From Sulfuritalea sp. (GTDB taxonomy: Bacteria; Pseudomonadota; Gammaproteobacteria; Burkholderiales; Rhodocyclaceae): a DNA stretch of 64,000 nt. The notes beneath the pieces are model-generated. The model saw only the letters and a list, made by a program, of their open reading frames with translations. It was not told the DNA's origin and searched no databases. Of the stretch, positions 30,001 through 41,407 are shown piece after piece; within the stretch, counting starts at the first letter, position 1; each line of letters begins with the position of its first letter. The position numbers and the translations under genes are program-made. The stretch spans positions 1-64,000 of the forward strand of contig JADJQA010000009.1 of NCBI GenBank assembly GCA_016712985.1, read 5' to 3'.

Positions 30001-33000
30001 CAAGCCGCTGTCGTAGGCCGCGTTGTCGAACTCGTCGCTTTCGGCGATGGCGCGGCCGTTGTCGGTCTCGACGAACACATAGTACAGGCCGGGGTAGCCG
30101 GCGGGCAGGTTGAAACTGTGGGTTTCCGTGTACTCGCCACCGTGGGCCAGGCCGCCGAAGTGGCTGCGATAGCCGAGATAGGTGTCGGAGTTGCGGTCGA
30201 AGAACGCATCGGCGGACAGGTAGATGCTGTCGTACCAGTTGGCGGCGGTGGCATCGCCGTCGTTGGTGACCGTCCAGGTGAGTTCGATCGGCTGGCCGCT
30301 GGTGCCGGTAGCAGGCGCCAGCACGCTGGTGACGCGCAGGTCGGGCACCAGCACCGTGCCGCTGGTGATGGCGATGGTGCCGACGGAGGCGGCGATGTTG
30401 TTGCTCTCGCCATCGCCTTCGATTACACCGTTGTCGCGATCGGTACGCACAATGACGTGGTAGGCGCCGCTGGCGATGCCAATCGGCAGGGTCTTGCTCA
30501 AACTGGCGTCATAACCGGCGCCGCCGCCCAGGCCGGCGTTGCGGAAGAAGCTGCCCAGGCTGATGTCGCTGGCGGTATTGAGCGTGGTGTCCAGCGACAA
30601 CCAGACGTCGTCATACCAGGAGAACACATTGGTCTGGTTGGTGCCCTGGTTGTCGACGTGCCAGTTCACCAGCAGGCTCTCCCCGCCGGTAGCCGTGGCG
30701 GGCAGCAGCCCTATCGTGGGCAGCAGATCGGGCGTCACGCGGATGATGTCGATCGGGCCGGAGACGGCGTTGTCCCCCTCGTCGATCCCTTCATACACGT
30801 AGTTGTAAACATCGGAGAGCACATAAACCGTGTAGTTGCCGACGACGCTGAACGGGATGGTCACCGTGGCGTTGCCGGAGTAGCTGCCGCCAACACCCAG
30901 TACGCCGGAGTGCAGAACATCGGCGAGGAAGGTGTCGTCGTCGTCGCCGAACACGTCGTCCGTGCTCAGGCCGATGCGGTCATACCAGCTACTGGCGATG
31001 CTGTCTCCGCTGCCGTTGTTGGTCACGGACCAGTTCATCGTGATTTGTTTGCCTGCCTCGGCAGTGGTCGGCAGGGCAGTAGCGCTGGCCACCAGGTTGG
31101 CCGGAGTAGACGAAATGGTGACCGCATTCAAACTAGGAGTCGTGTTGTTGGCGTTGTCGAGTTCGAACACCGCGTTATCGTCATCCGTGGTCATGAACAC
31201 GTAGTAGGTGCCGGTCAGCGTGTTGGGCAGGACGAACTGGGCCGCGGCGTCATAACCGTCGCCATCGGCCAGGGCGCCCCAGTGGCCGACGCTGCCGAGC
31301 AGGGTATCCAGGTTCGCGTTGAAGACGCTATCGCTGGATAGCCAGAAGCGGTCGGTCCAGTAGGCGTTCGGGGTGGGCGACGAGCCATGGTTGTCGACGC
31401 GGTAATCGATCACCAGGTTGGTGCCGGAACGTGCCGTGGCCGGCAGGTCGAGGATTTCCGCTTCCAGATCCGGCGGCGGCGTCAGGGCGATCTTTATGGC
31501 ATCGCTGCCGGTGTTGTTGTCTTCGCTGGCATGTTCATATACGCCGTTGTAGATATCGGTGCTGACCAGGATGAAGAAATCACCCGCGATCCCGATTGGC
31601 AAATTGACCGTGGCCGAGGCGATGTACTGGCCTTCGGGGGCCAAAACGCCGTTGTGCCAGGTCTCGCCAAGATAGGTATCCCCAGCACCGAACACTTCGT
31701 CGGCGGAAAGATAGATGCGGTCGTACCAGGAACCGACCCGGGTGGATCCCGTGCCCGTGTTGGTAACGGTCCAGTTCACCAGCAGAGGCTGGCCGGACAG
31801 GCTGTCGGGGGCAGTGATCGAGGTCACTTCCAGGTCCGGTGGCGGCGTCAGGATGACGCTCAGACTGTCGAAATTGGTGTTGTCGCTTTCGAACGTGTCC
31901 TCGAACACGCTGCCGTTACTGCCCCGTGCTCCGTCGGCCTTGACGATGAACCAGTAGTTGCCCTGGATTCCCTGCGGCAGGGTTACCGTGAGCTGGCTGG
32001 CGTAACTGTCGCCTACCGCCAGGTAGCTTGGATTGACGACGCTGCCGAGCAGGCTGTCGGTGCTGTCGAGCAAATTGTCGCTGGACAGATAGACATAGTC
32101 GTACCAGGTCGGCACCGTGGTATCGCCGGTGCCGGCGTTGTTCACCACCCATTCGACCACCGTCTGCTGCCCGGAGAAGGCCTCGGCGGGCGCGGTGACG
32201 CTTTCCACCTGCAGGTTCGGCAGCGGCGGCAGGCGAACGGCCATCGTTTGCTGGTCGATCGCGTTGTTATTGTTTTCCTGTTCCTCGTACAGCGCACCCG
32301 TTGCGTCGGTGCGGATCACCACGTAGCGGTCGCCGTGCTGGTTGGCGGGCAGCGTGATGTTCTGCGTGCGGGTAACGCTGGCGCCCGGATTCAGCAGGCC
32401 GGTGAAGGCGAAGCTGCCGTAGAAGGTGTCATTCCCGAGGGTGGTGTCGCTGGAAAGATAGAGATAATCGGTCCAGTTGCTGGCCGCCGCGTCGCCGGTG
32501 TTGGTGATGGTCCAGGAAATCGGCACCGTCTGACCGGCGATGGCGCCCGCCGGGGCGACGATGTCGAGATTGCTGATGGTCAAGTCAGGCAGCGGAGGCA
32601 AGGTGGCCAGCAACTTGGTGGCGCTGACGCCAAGGTTGTCGTTCTCGCCGGTGTATTCGTTGATCTGATTGGAATTGTCGCCTTGCACCAACACATACCA
32701 GTCGCCGAAACGCTGGATCGGCAACAGCGCGGTGATCGTGCGGGTGGCGCTTGCACCGCTACCAAGTGTCTGATCGAACACCGCTTCGGCCAGCATGATG
32801 TCGGCATTGGTATTCAGCGACTGATCGGTCGACAGCCAGACGCGGTTATGGAAGTTGCCGGTCGTGGCATCTGAGCCGATGTTGTTCGCCGTGAAAGTGA
32901 TGCTCACATTCTGGTTGGTGAAGGTGTTGACCGGGTCGAAGACGACATTGCTGATCGTGATGTTGGGCACCGGCGGCACGGTGATGGTGACCGGGCCGGA

Positions 33001-36000
33001 AACCTCGACGTTGTCGGTTTCGCTGGTTTCCGGCGCGTTACCGTAGGTATCGGTCTTGACGATGAAGTAATAGGTGCCCGTGGTGAAACTGCTGGACAGG
33101 GGCAGGTTGAAGGTTTGCGACGCGATGTATTGCGCCAATGGCGCCAGCGCGCCGGAACGGTAGACGATGCCGAGGTTGTAGTCGGTGGACGTATTCAACG
33201 TGTTGTCGGCGGACAGCCAGACCTGGTCGTACCAGGCGGTCGCGGCCGTGGTGCCGCTACCGACGTTTTTCACGATCCAGTTCAGGTCGACGCTATTGCC
33301 GAACGTTGCGGTGGGGGGCACGTTGAAGGCGGTCACGTCGAAGTTTTCGACGGGCAAGACGATGTGGGTAAGGTCCGCCACACCGTCGTTATTCCAGTCG
33401 TTGGCCCGGTCGTTGTTCGATTCGTTGGCCAGGCGTTCGTAGATGTAGCCGGTGGCTGGCGACCCGTCGTTGTACCAATCGGTCTTGACCACCAGGTAAT
33501 AATCGCCGGTCACGCCGGCTGGCAAGGTCACCGTCTGGGAAATTTCCACCGATGCGCCCGCCGCAAGATTGCCCGGCGACCATGTGCCATTGCTCACGTC
33601 GATGTCATTGGCGCTCCAGATGGCATCGGTGGACAGCACGATCTGGTTGTAGATACCGCCATAAGTCGTGGCCGCATCGCCCTGGTTCTTGACCGTCCAG
33701 GTGGCGGTGATGGTCTTGCCGCTTTCGGCGGCTTCCGGCGCGGTGAAGGATGTCACAACCAGATCCGGCAGCGGCGGTACGGTGACGGTGACCTGGAAGG
33801 CGGCGCTGACGTTGTTGTTGTTGCTTTCGGGCTCGTCGCCATACCTATCGGCCACCACGAACAGATGGTAATTGCCGGCCGCGTAACTGTCGTTGAGCGG
33901 AATGGTGACGTTAAGGTTGCGGCTATAGGTTTCGCCCGAATCCAGGGGCAAGGGGGAACCGGTGACCCAGAGATTGCTCGAAGAAAAATCGTCGGCATTG
34001 CCATAGATGGCGTCCCGCGACAGAACCACCTGGTCATACCAGTTGAGGGCCGTGGCCGTCGTGCCGGCGTTGCTGCCGGTCCAACTGACATTGAAGGCCT
34101 GGCCCAGCACGACATCGCCGGGCGCGGTGACACTGTCGATGACGAGATCCTCGCCGGGAAGCTGGTAACTGGCCGTGCCGGCGCTGGCGCCGGTGTTGTC
34201 GCCCTCGTTGGCGCCTTCGAACACCCAGTTCGTGGAGGAGCCATCGGTAGCCACGATGACGTAGTAACTCTGACCCAGAGTCAGGCCTTGGGGCGTAAAG
34301 CTGACGCTGCGATCCAGGCTGTCCCCCGGGGCGATGCTGACACCGCTATTGTAGCTGCTTGTCATATTGACATCGTCGCCGCTCAGGGTCTGGTCGAGAG
34401 ACAGGTAGACGTAGTCGTACCAGTAGTTGCTGTAGCCTTGGGCGATGCCCGTGCCGGTGTTCTGCAGGGTCCAGGACACGGTCACCGGCTTGCCCTGCTC
34501 GAGCAGGGTCGGCGTAGAGACGCCGGAGACGATCAGGTTGGGCAGCGGCGGCACGGTGATATCGAGCGCGATGCTGGCCAGGTTGTTGTCCTCGTTGCTT
34601 TCCGCCTCGCTGTTGCTGTAATCCGTCCTTAGCAGCAGGTAGTAGGTGCCGTCGGTCCAGGTCGCGTTCAGTGGAAGGTGGAAATTCAAGGGAGTCCGGG
34701 TGTAGGTTTCGCCCGGGCTGAGCGGCGATTCACCGAAGTATTGCACGTTGCCGAGGGGCAGGTCGTCTCCGCTCCAGGCCGCGTCGACAGACAAATAGAC
34801 CCGGTCATACCAGCTATGGATGGTGTCGCTGCTGCCGATGTTCTTCACCGCCCATTCCAGGTCGATGTAATCGCCGAAACGGACATTGTTGATTGCAGGA
34901 TCGGGGTCGATCAGCGTGAAGCTCTGGATGGCCAGATCGTCGGTGGGCGCGACGATTAGGAGTGGGGCGCTGCCGGCATCATTGTTGCCGCCGTAACCGC
35001 CCTCGCCGGGGCCTTCATAGACGTTGTCGTAGTAGTCCGCCACCACGATCACATACGTCTCGCCCGAAACCGTGTTGGGCAAGCTCACGGTCCGGGACAT
35101 CGCCCGGCTTTGCCCTGCGCCCACGTTGGGGTAGTCATAGGTAGTGGAAATATTCGCGTCGCTGGCATCCCAGACCGCGTCATCGGACAGGAAGATGCCG
35201 GTGTAGAGGTAGCTGTTGTAATCTGCCGTGCCCTGGTTATGCAGGGTCCATTCGACGGTGATGTTTTCGCCCTGTTCCTGGGTGGCCGGGGTGACAACCA
35301 CATCGCTGACGGTGAAGTCCGGTGTAGCCGGATAGCTCAGTTCGATCGGCGTGACCAACCAGTTGTTGCCCTCGTCGGACTCGGCTTGATCGTCGTAGGT
35401 ATCCGCCTCGACGATCAGGTAGTAGGTGCCGGGGCCGGGGATGTTGTAGTAGGGGAAAGAAACATAGACATAGGACTGCCCGTAGCTTTCACCGCCGGCC
35501 AGGGGACCGTAGTGGTAATAATCATTCAGGTAAATGTCGTTGAGGTCCAGCATCGCATCCGTCGACAGCCAGACCCGGTCGGACCAGCCATAGCCATATG
35601 GGTCCAGCGTGAATGACCCGGAATTGAGCACCGTCCAATCGACATAGATGTAACTGTTGAGGGTGGCGCTGGTAACGATGTCGCCGGTGTTGGGGTCGCG
35701 CAACTGGATGTCCGTCACCTGCAGGTCGCCCAGTTCGCCTACTCGTGCCGTGAAGGCCTCAAGCATGCTGTTGCCGGCGTAGTCCTGGACATCCGGTCCC
35801 AGGGTCATCTCGTAAACGCCTTCGGCAGATTGGTCGTTGAAGTAAACGGAAACCACGGCGCCGTAATAGCCGGTCTCGGTCTCGTCGTCGTAGATCCATT
35901 CGTTGCTAACGCTGACGTTCTGGATCTCGTCCAGCAGATTGTTGCCGAAGGGACCTTGGAAGGACTGGATGTCCTCGATAGTCACGCTCCAGTCCGCGAT

Positions 36001-39000
36001 CTGCTCATTGAAGATGAAGTCGATGCGGTTCAGGGGGAATCCGCCATTGGTCCGCGTCTCGACCACCTGCGGCCCGGTCAGGTCCAGATTGAAGGTGACC
36101 GTACGGTCACCGCCGACGAAGTCCGGGCCGAGCAGGCCGTTGAGGCCGGTGAAGGCGTTGTTGAGCAGCGTGAAGCTGTACTCGCGCTCCTCCGGCACAA
36201 CATTCGGGGTGATGTGGAACAGCACGCGGTTGCCGGAAGTCAGTTCGACGCTGTCCACGGTGCCCCAGTCGATTGTCAGATCGCCGACCTGCACCGAAGA
36301 CGCATCCACCGCGTGGTAGAGGATGACCTCGATGGTGCCGGGCAGGCCGTTGCTGCTCTGGTCCTCGTACGGGAAGGTCCACCACAGGGTCGGCGCGTCC
36401 TGCGCGGAGGCCACATCGGTGTTGGCGCGCAGCACATACTCGCCGCTGCCGCTTTCGCTAGACACGACGACGCGGTAAAGACCCGCAGTCGAGGCGGTGA
36501 AACTGGCGAGCGCATTGACGCCGCCCAGGCCGCTGTCTTGATCCTGGGCCACCAGGGTGCCCAGACTGTCGTAAATGAAGATCTGTGCGTCGAGGGTGTT
36601 GCCGAGGCTCTGGGCAGGCAATTCCGTCTGGAATTCGATGAACTGATCCATATCGGCATGGAACAGGTATTCGTTGGGACGCGGGTCGTACTGGCCGGGA
36701 GCACTGCCGTGCGCCGCATAGCCCAGGGCCTGGTCGGTGACGCCGATGTCCTGGCCGTAGGGATCCAGCCAATAGAGGCTGGAAGGCACGTTGAAGTCCA
36801 GGTCTCTGGTGACCACCAGGCTGTATTCGCCGTCGGCGTTGCCGGAAACACGCAGGAAATACTCGCCTGCCGCAGGAGGGATGAAGTTGTGGATCACCCG
36901 GCTGCCATCCGCGCTTTGGTCCCAATTGCCCTGGGTAATCAGGTTCCCGTCGCCGTCATACAGGCCGACCTGGATATCCCAGTAGGTGCTGTCGAGGAAC
37001 TTGAGATCGACGCTGATCGGCTCGCCTTCGCCGGCGGTGAATTTGTACCAGTCGTCGGGCCGTTGCCAGACCGAGTCGAATTCGACCAGATAGCCGCTGC
37101 CGCCGTCGATGACGGTGTCGTTCCATGGTTTGCCCTGCTCATTTACCTCGTGCGCGAAAGCCAGGTAATGCTCGTCGCCAAAGTTGTTGGGTTCGCCATC
37201 GGCCCAGTTGTTGAACGCGCCGAACCATTCGCCATTGCTCCAAGCCCAGTCGCCATCCGGCTCATTCTCTGTCGAGGCCTGATAACCGCCGATGAACAAC
37301 CCGTCCAGGCCGTCACCACCGAAGAAATTGGTCAGGAACTGGTTTTCCTGGACGTTGGTGATCGTCGCCAGATGGCCATTTACGCCTCTGAAAACGGTAT
37401 TCGCCGCTGCGTCGCGGGCGTCATCCCAGTTCAGGGCATCGTTGACCAGCCAGTAATAGTGCCCGTTCTGCGGGTTATAGATTGGTTCGCCAACGCCGCT
37501 AACTGGATCGTGGCGGCTGCCCACGAACATCAGGCGACTGGCGCCCCCGCCAAGGTCCAGCACGGACGCGTCGATATTCTGCGCAGTGGCCAGGGTATCG
37601 TTGCTGACTCCGTGTAGCGCCGCTTCTTCCTCGATCGAGGCATTGAGCAGCAGATAGACCTCGTAGGCGTCGCCGGCATCGTTGGCGCCGAAAACCTCGA
37701 TCCGGTAGTTGCCGGGGAGCAAGTTGCGCAGATTGTTGAGAAGCACGCCCTCGCCGGGCGCGCCGGTGCCCTGCCAGATGGGGTTGCCATTGGGGAAGCT
37801 GACGGGATCGTTCAGGTCGAACAGGGTCAGTTCGAATGCCTGCTTCGCGGACGGGTTGTCCTGAATCAGGACGATGGACAGGCTTTCCGGTCCATCGGGA
37901 AGTTCGAATGCAAAGGCATCGGTATCGGCCGTGCCCTGGATCATGCCGGCCGCGCCGCTCATGTACAGCATCGAGCCGAGCGGCAGTTCGTGCTGGAAGG
38001 GCGCCAGCGCAGTCGGCGTATTGCCATCGCCGACATCCACGGCGAAATCGACCAGGTAGTCGTCGCCGGGGAAACCATCGGCATTGCCGTCCAGCAGGTT
38101 GCCGACGAGGTCGCGGAAGCCGTCGGCGTCGCTATGCAGGCGCAGGCTGTAGGCGCCGTCATCGACCAGGGGATCGAAGCTGACGGTGAGGAAATTCGAG
38201 CCTGAAACGAAGTCGAGCGCGTCGACCGGCAGGATGTCGCCGGTGTTGGTGCGCACCAGTTCCACGTCTTCGACGCCCAGCCCGGCGGGATCCAGGGCTT
38301 CGTTGAATTCGATCAGGATCTCGGTGACCCCGGACGCCATGACCATGCCCTGCATCGCGGACGAGGCCAGGGGGCCGGTGCGGTCCAGCACGAAAAGGTG
38401 TTGCCAAGTGGTATTGCCGACGCCATGGCCGCTGGTCAGCACGCTGTCCTGGACAGTTCGATCAGGTAGTCGCCGTCGTTGCCGGCGAAATCGACCACGT
38501 GCCAGCGCACGGTGTCGGCGTCCAGCAGGACCGGGTTGGGTACGGTATTGCCATTGAGCGTCAGATCCAGGTCGTCCAGGCTGGTGGCCAGTATGGGGGC
38601 GCTGAAACTCACGTCGATCCAGCCGGGGAACGCGGCGGTGCGCTCGATGCCATCCATGCTGGAGTCCGTGACCACGAACTCGGGCAGGGTGGCAGTGCCG
38701 TTGAAGCCGGTGACCGACAGCAGGTAATCGCCTTGCCCGGAGTCGCGCTGGATGCGCACCGTGTAGGCGCCGGTGGCGGCGGCGGTGTATGCGCCATCAG
38801 AATTGATGCCCACCTCAACACCATTCGGGTCCAGGACAACGATGGACCAGACCAGCGTGTTGTTCTGGGCCAGCGCGGTGACCGCGACCGACAATTCGTC
38901 CCCTGCGATGGCCGCAACCGTGTAGTCCCGATTGTTCGCCCCCACCTCGTCGAAACTGCCCAGCGCCTGGCCACCCGTCAGCGTGATGTCCTGTGGCGGC

Positions 39001-41109
39001 AAGCCCGCAGGGGCGAATGTCAAATCATGTGTGGCGGTCAGGTTGTATTCGCCGCGTATCACGCCGCTGACGCGGACAAGATAATTGCCGGCAGCGGCGG
39101 GAATGAAGTTCTCGATCGCGCCGGCCAGGCCGGCCATGTCGCGGGAACCGACGACCAGCACGTCGCCGACGTCATTCAGCAGTTCCAGCAACAGACCCGC
39201 ATTGACGCTGTCGTCGGCATGGGTCAGGGTCAGGCTCACCGGCACGTCGGCGCCGACTGTCAGGCTGTAGTAGTCCTGTTCGCCGCTTTGGCCTATCGGC
39301 TGCACTTCACCGACGGCGTAATAGCCGTCGCCACCGGACGCCATGATGCGCAAATGGCGCGCAACCACGGCGTCGAACTCCAGGCTGGGCGCGAACTCGT
39401 TGTCGGCCTGGATGCTGGACAGGCGATCCATGCCCCAATCCACGTTGCCTTCGCCGGGCAGAACCTGCGCCAGGTAGGACCAGTTCTGGCCATCGAGCGA
39501 CGATTCGATCACGTAGTTGTCGTCATGGTCCACGCTTACGATCAGGTCGGTGAGCAACACCGGGGCGCCAAGGTCGAGGTTGAATACCAGGGAGTCCGAC
39601 TGACCCCACCAATAGACACTGTTGCCGTCCTGGCTCCAGTCGTAGTCATAGGGGATGTAGTCGTCCGCGATGAGATCGGCGGAGTAGTAATAATCAGAGC
39701 CGCTGGCTTCCACAGAGCCGGTGAAGGTCTCGCCAGGACGCTCGGAATAGACATCGATGTTGTCGATATTACGGTAGCCATTTTGCGCGTATTCGCCATT
39801 GCCGTTGGCCCAGACATCGTCATAGAACTGGAAGCGGATCAGCGTGTCGGCGCTCAGGTCAACGCCCCGGTTCTCGGCTGCGCCAAGCAGGTCGATTGAG
39901 TAATAGGCGTCGTAGGAGTAGTAGTCGTGCGCATCGAAATTCACCAGGGGATACCAGACGTCTCCACCGTCGACGCTGAACGCGACTCCATCGGCATTTT
40001 GCGAGCCGGTGAAGGAGCCATCGCCATAGCCATCGAAATTCTCCGCGCTGGGGTCGTAGCCGTATTCGTAGAAGTCGAGGTAGGCATAGGAGACGTTGTC
40101 CAGATCCAGCCGCAGGGTGGCCTGGTGCAGCGAATTGTCCGGGGTGGTGCCGCCGTAGCCATCGTCGTAGCCGCCCCCTTCCATCGCCAGGTGACCGCCA
40201 TATCCATATCCGCCGCCCCCGCCTTCGCCTCCATCGGCCTGCCAGCCGGTATAACCCAGTCCCGAGCCGTCAGTGCTCCAGTTGGCGCCCAGACCGGGGC
40301 CGTTGAAATACTCGTTCAGTGTGGTCGACACCGGGCCCTGAGGGGTGTAATCGATGCGGCCGACCACGTCGGCTCGGGTGTTGCCATTGCCGGACAGGTC
40401 CAGGGCAAACAGGCTGAGATCGGGAGCAGTCAGGAGCGTGGTATCGACATCTTCGAGGCCGGCATTCAGGAAAACATCCAGCTCGTAATTGCCGGAGCCG
40501 GATGCGCTGGTGACCTCGATGCTGTAGGTTCCGGCCGCAAGGCCGTCGGCAAAATTCAGCACCAGGGTTTCGTTGGCGGCGCCGGCTGCAACGGACCATG
40601 TGGCGTCCGGCCCGGTTACCAGGATTTCCGCTTGCAGGTCGCCATCGACCGGGCGCAGACGCAGGCTGAAATACTGGTCCGCCGCCAAGTCCACTGTGCG
40701 GGCGCCCGGGGCTGCCAGGCTCGGCAAAACCTTCGACGCCACCTGCGTAAACCATCCCGCCACGCGGAGGCACCGCCACCAGCGGCGAAGAAAAATCGCC
40801 GACATCACGAGTGCTGATGAAATCTTCCTGATAGCCGCCGCCGGCGAAATTGATCTGAGGGCTGCTGCTCTCGGTGAAGGCCATCACCCCGGCGGATTCG
40901 CCGCCCGAATCGGGAACGGCGCCCGGCAACAGATCGGCCGACAACAGCAGGCGCGGCTCCAGTGACTCGAACAGGATCTTCTTGCGCTGTGCCGGCAAGG
41001 GATTCTTCGGTCTGCGCCACGGGGTCCCGAACTTCATGCAGCCTAGCACCGCCTCGACGAATCTCTTGTTCTTGGCAATCTCAACGGTTTGACTCAGCAG
41101 GGAAAACAT
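21761..41109 (-). CDS. giant LEPR-XLL multidomain surface/secreted protein (about 6,450 codons, five frame breaks)
   Basis: One 19.3-kb gene is spread over six reading-frame segments that join head to tail. The domain order is: N-terminal motif LEPRLLLSAD (residues 50-59); PPC-type and discoidin-like beta domains; a C-type lectin domain (EPN and WND motifs); about 16 CARDB-like repeats of roughly 110 residues; a PPC-like domain; RHS/YD repeats with an RHS-associated core; a DUF11-like stretch; 91-residue cadherin-like repeats; and a C-terminal cohesin-like, dockerin-like, cohesin-like set. No classic signal peptide is seen, so the LEPR-XLL region may act in targeting. ATG 41109 is chosen because GGAGG lies eight bases before it; ATG 41115 would leave only two bases. 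The 0.3-kb leader holds a candidate structured RNA and a terminator. Acidic, repeat-rich and Cys-poor, it is likely extracellular and adhesive. Confidence 0.85.
23600..24715 (-). repeat. four-unit tandem repeat, 273 nt per unit, inside the giant gene
   Basis: The marker tcgtacg recurs at 23871, 24143, 24416 and 24688, a spacing of 272-273 nt (91 codons). Units are almost identical at base level, so the expansion is recent. The two 272-nt spacings correspond to the one-base deletions that break the frame. Confidence 0.85.
24054..24636 (-). CDS. giant protein segment 5: near-identical cadherin-like repeats
   Basis: About 195 residues covering two copies of a 91-residue cadherin-like/tandem-95-type repeat (VFTVIANTQASNGLVEHLGG, NENYVGTDSFSYTISDGIA, APDAADDGPYDLHANTSLQV). 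The frame is left at 24053, where this copy reads gctgggta but its sisters read gcttgggta, a one-T deletion. Confidence 0.75.
24637..26953 (-). CDS. giant protein segment 4: RHS core and DUF11-like region
   Basis: About 770 residues. YD repeats continue and reach an RHS-associated core (MRARVYDADTGRFVSRDPVG, then GGINVYDYVGGAPTYLIDPTGLW) at about 25.98-26.13 kb. In most RHS proteins a toxin domain follows the core. Here a Gly-rich stretch (GISGGFGGGGGGAIQIG) and a DUF11/fibronectin-like region (GDTFSYMIRFENQASATAPAQ) follow, with no nuclease or ADP-ribosyltransferase motif that I can see. The segment leaves frame at 24635, where a repeat copy lacks one G (gtcagatcgc against gtcaggatcgc in its sisters). 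Confidence 0.82.
26954..38452 (-). CDS. giant protein segment 3: lectin domain, CARDB repeats, RHS/YD repeats
   Basis: About 3,830 residues. A C-type lectin fold lies at about 37.06-37.52 kb (YYWLVNDALNWDDARDAA, GHLATI, NNWADGEPNNFGDEHYLAF, PWNDT), with the calcium/sugar EPN and WND motifs. From about 35.7 to 29.9 kb there are some 16 CARDB-like repeats (PDLxVTSxTAP ... YDxVYLSxD ... NNxA). A PPC-like domain (29.3-29.6 kb), the RHS entry sequence DLVFTRYYDASLVGRNQQG (about 28.4 kb) and tandem YD repeats follow. It leaves frame at a five-T run (26954-26958): removing one base reads SKTLGNGVEVTYTYDAGG into segment 4. Confidence 0.85.
38453..40745 (-). CDS. giant protein segment 2: PPC-like, discoidin-like and beta-sandwich domains
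   Basis: About 760 residues. PPC-type repeats are visible (ADQYFSLRLRPVDGDLQAE; GEQDYYSLTVGADVPVSLTL; EYNLTATHDLTF). A Tyr/Gly-rich block (GGGGYGYGGHLAMEGGGYDD) lies near 40.2 kb, with a jelly-roll/F5-8-like region (RHLRIMASGGDGYYAVGE). It ends at YLIELSRTAC. The next segment's DSVLTSGHGVGNTTW overlaps it one base out of frame at about 38.45 kb. No enzyme motif is evident. Confidence 0.75.
40710..41109 (-). CDS. giant protein segment 1: N-terminus with LEPR-XLL motif
   Basis: This reads MFSLLSQTVEIAKNKRF, a basic stretch (WRRPKNPLPAQRKK) and then FESLEPRLLLSADLLPG. LEPR-XLL motifs mark the N-termini of very large bacterial proteins. The frame leaves the protein near 40.70-40.76 kb: one frame reads EPGSPG into noise while the neighbouring frame reads AAPGARTVDLAADQYFSL, the first PPC-like domain. 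A one-base indel in the GGGCGCCCG stretch would join them. Confidence 0.75.
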
Positions 41110-41117
41110 GATCATGA

Positions 41118-41122
41118 CCTCC
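41118..41122 (-). promoter_or_regulatory. ribosome binding site GGAGG that sets the giant gene start
   Basis: GGAGG on the minus strand lies eight bases before ATG 41109 but only two before ATG 41115, so translation should start at MFSLLSQ. Confidence 0.6.
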
Positions 41123-41180
41123 GGGGCGCGCAGCGCCTGGAAAAAGGGAAGGCGGATGGAATGGGAAGCAGGCAGACGTG

Positions 41181-41213
41181 GAAAAGCGGAAGCGCGCAAT
41201 CTGGGCTTCCGCC
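41181..41213 (-). terminator. intrinsic terminator in the giant gene leader
   Basis: On the minus strand GGCGGAAGC and GCTTCCGC pair around an 11-base loop, followed by TTTT. It sits about 70 nt before the start codon and 50 nt after the candidate structured RNA, which suggests attenuation control. Confidence 0.55.
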
Positions 41214-41261
41214 TTGGCAGGGGAGTGAAGACCCCCGCGTTGGTAAATCGACCATAACGAG

Positions 41262-41342
41262 TCCCCGCTATGGCAACCCGGCTATCTCTTGGCGCTTTGC
41301 CTCGAGACCCGAAGCTTTCCGACCCTGCCTTGCGACAGGTGT
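41262..41342 (-). promoter_or_regulatory. candidate structured leader RNA, c-di-GMP-I riboswitch-like
   Basis: The minus-strand leader contains GGAAAG, GGCAAAGC and GATAGCCGGGTTGCC in that order. These resemble the GAAA loop, GCAAAGC core and AGCCGGGTTGCC receptor of GEMM (c-di-GMP-I) aptamers. The GAAA-capped helix does not fold cleanly by eye, and a stem GCTTCG/CGAGGC forms there instead, so the class is uncertain. A terminator hairpin follows downstream. Confidence 0.4.
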
Positions 41343-41366
41343 GGCACGATGAAACAACTCAATGCA

Positions 41367-41396
41367 ACAAAAAAGTCGGCAAACATGCCCGCCGAC
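41367..41396 (-). terminator. intrinsic terminator after the PEP-CTERM gene
   Basis: On the minus strand GTCGGC and GCCGAC pair around a ten-base loop, followed by seven T. It lies 12 nt after the PEP-CTERM stop codon, so it separates that gene from the giant gene. Confidence 0.7.
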
Positions 41397-41407
41397 CTCC
41401 GTAAATT

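Noticed and set aside
28504..37617. Long plus-strand open frames of 450-600 codons opposite the giant gene
   Set aside because: They are antisense shadows of a GC-rich, repetitive coding strand. They lack any domain, have repetitive VVGxxx composition and sit fully inside the recognised CARDB/RHS coding sequence.
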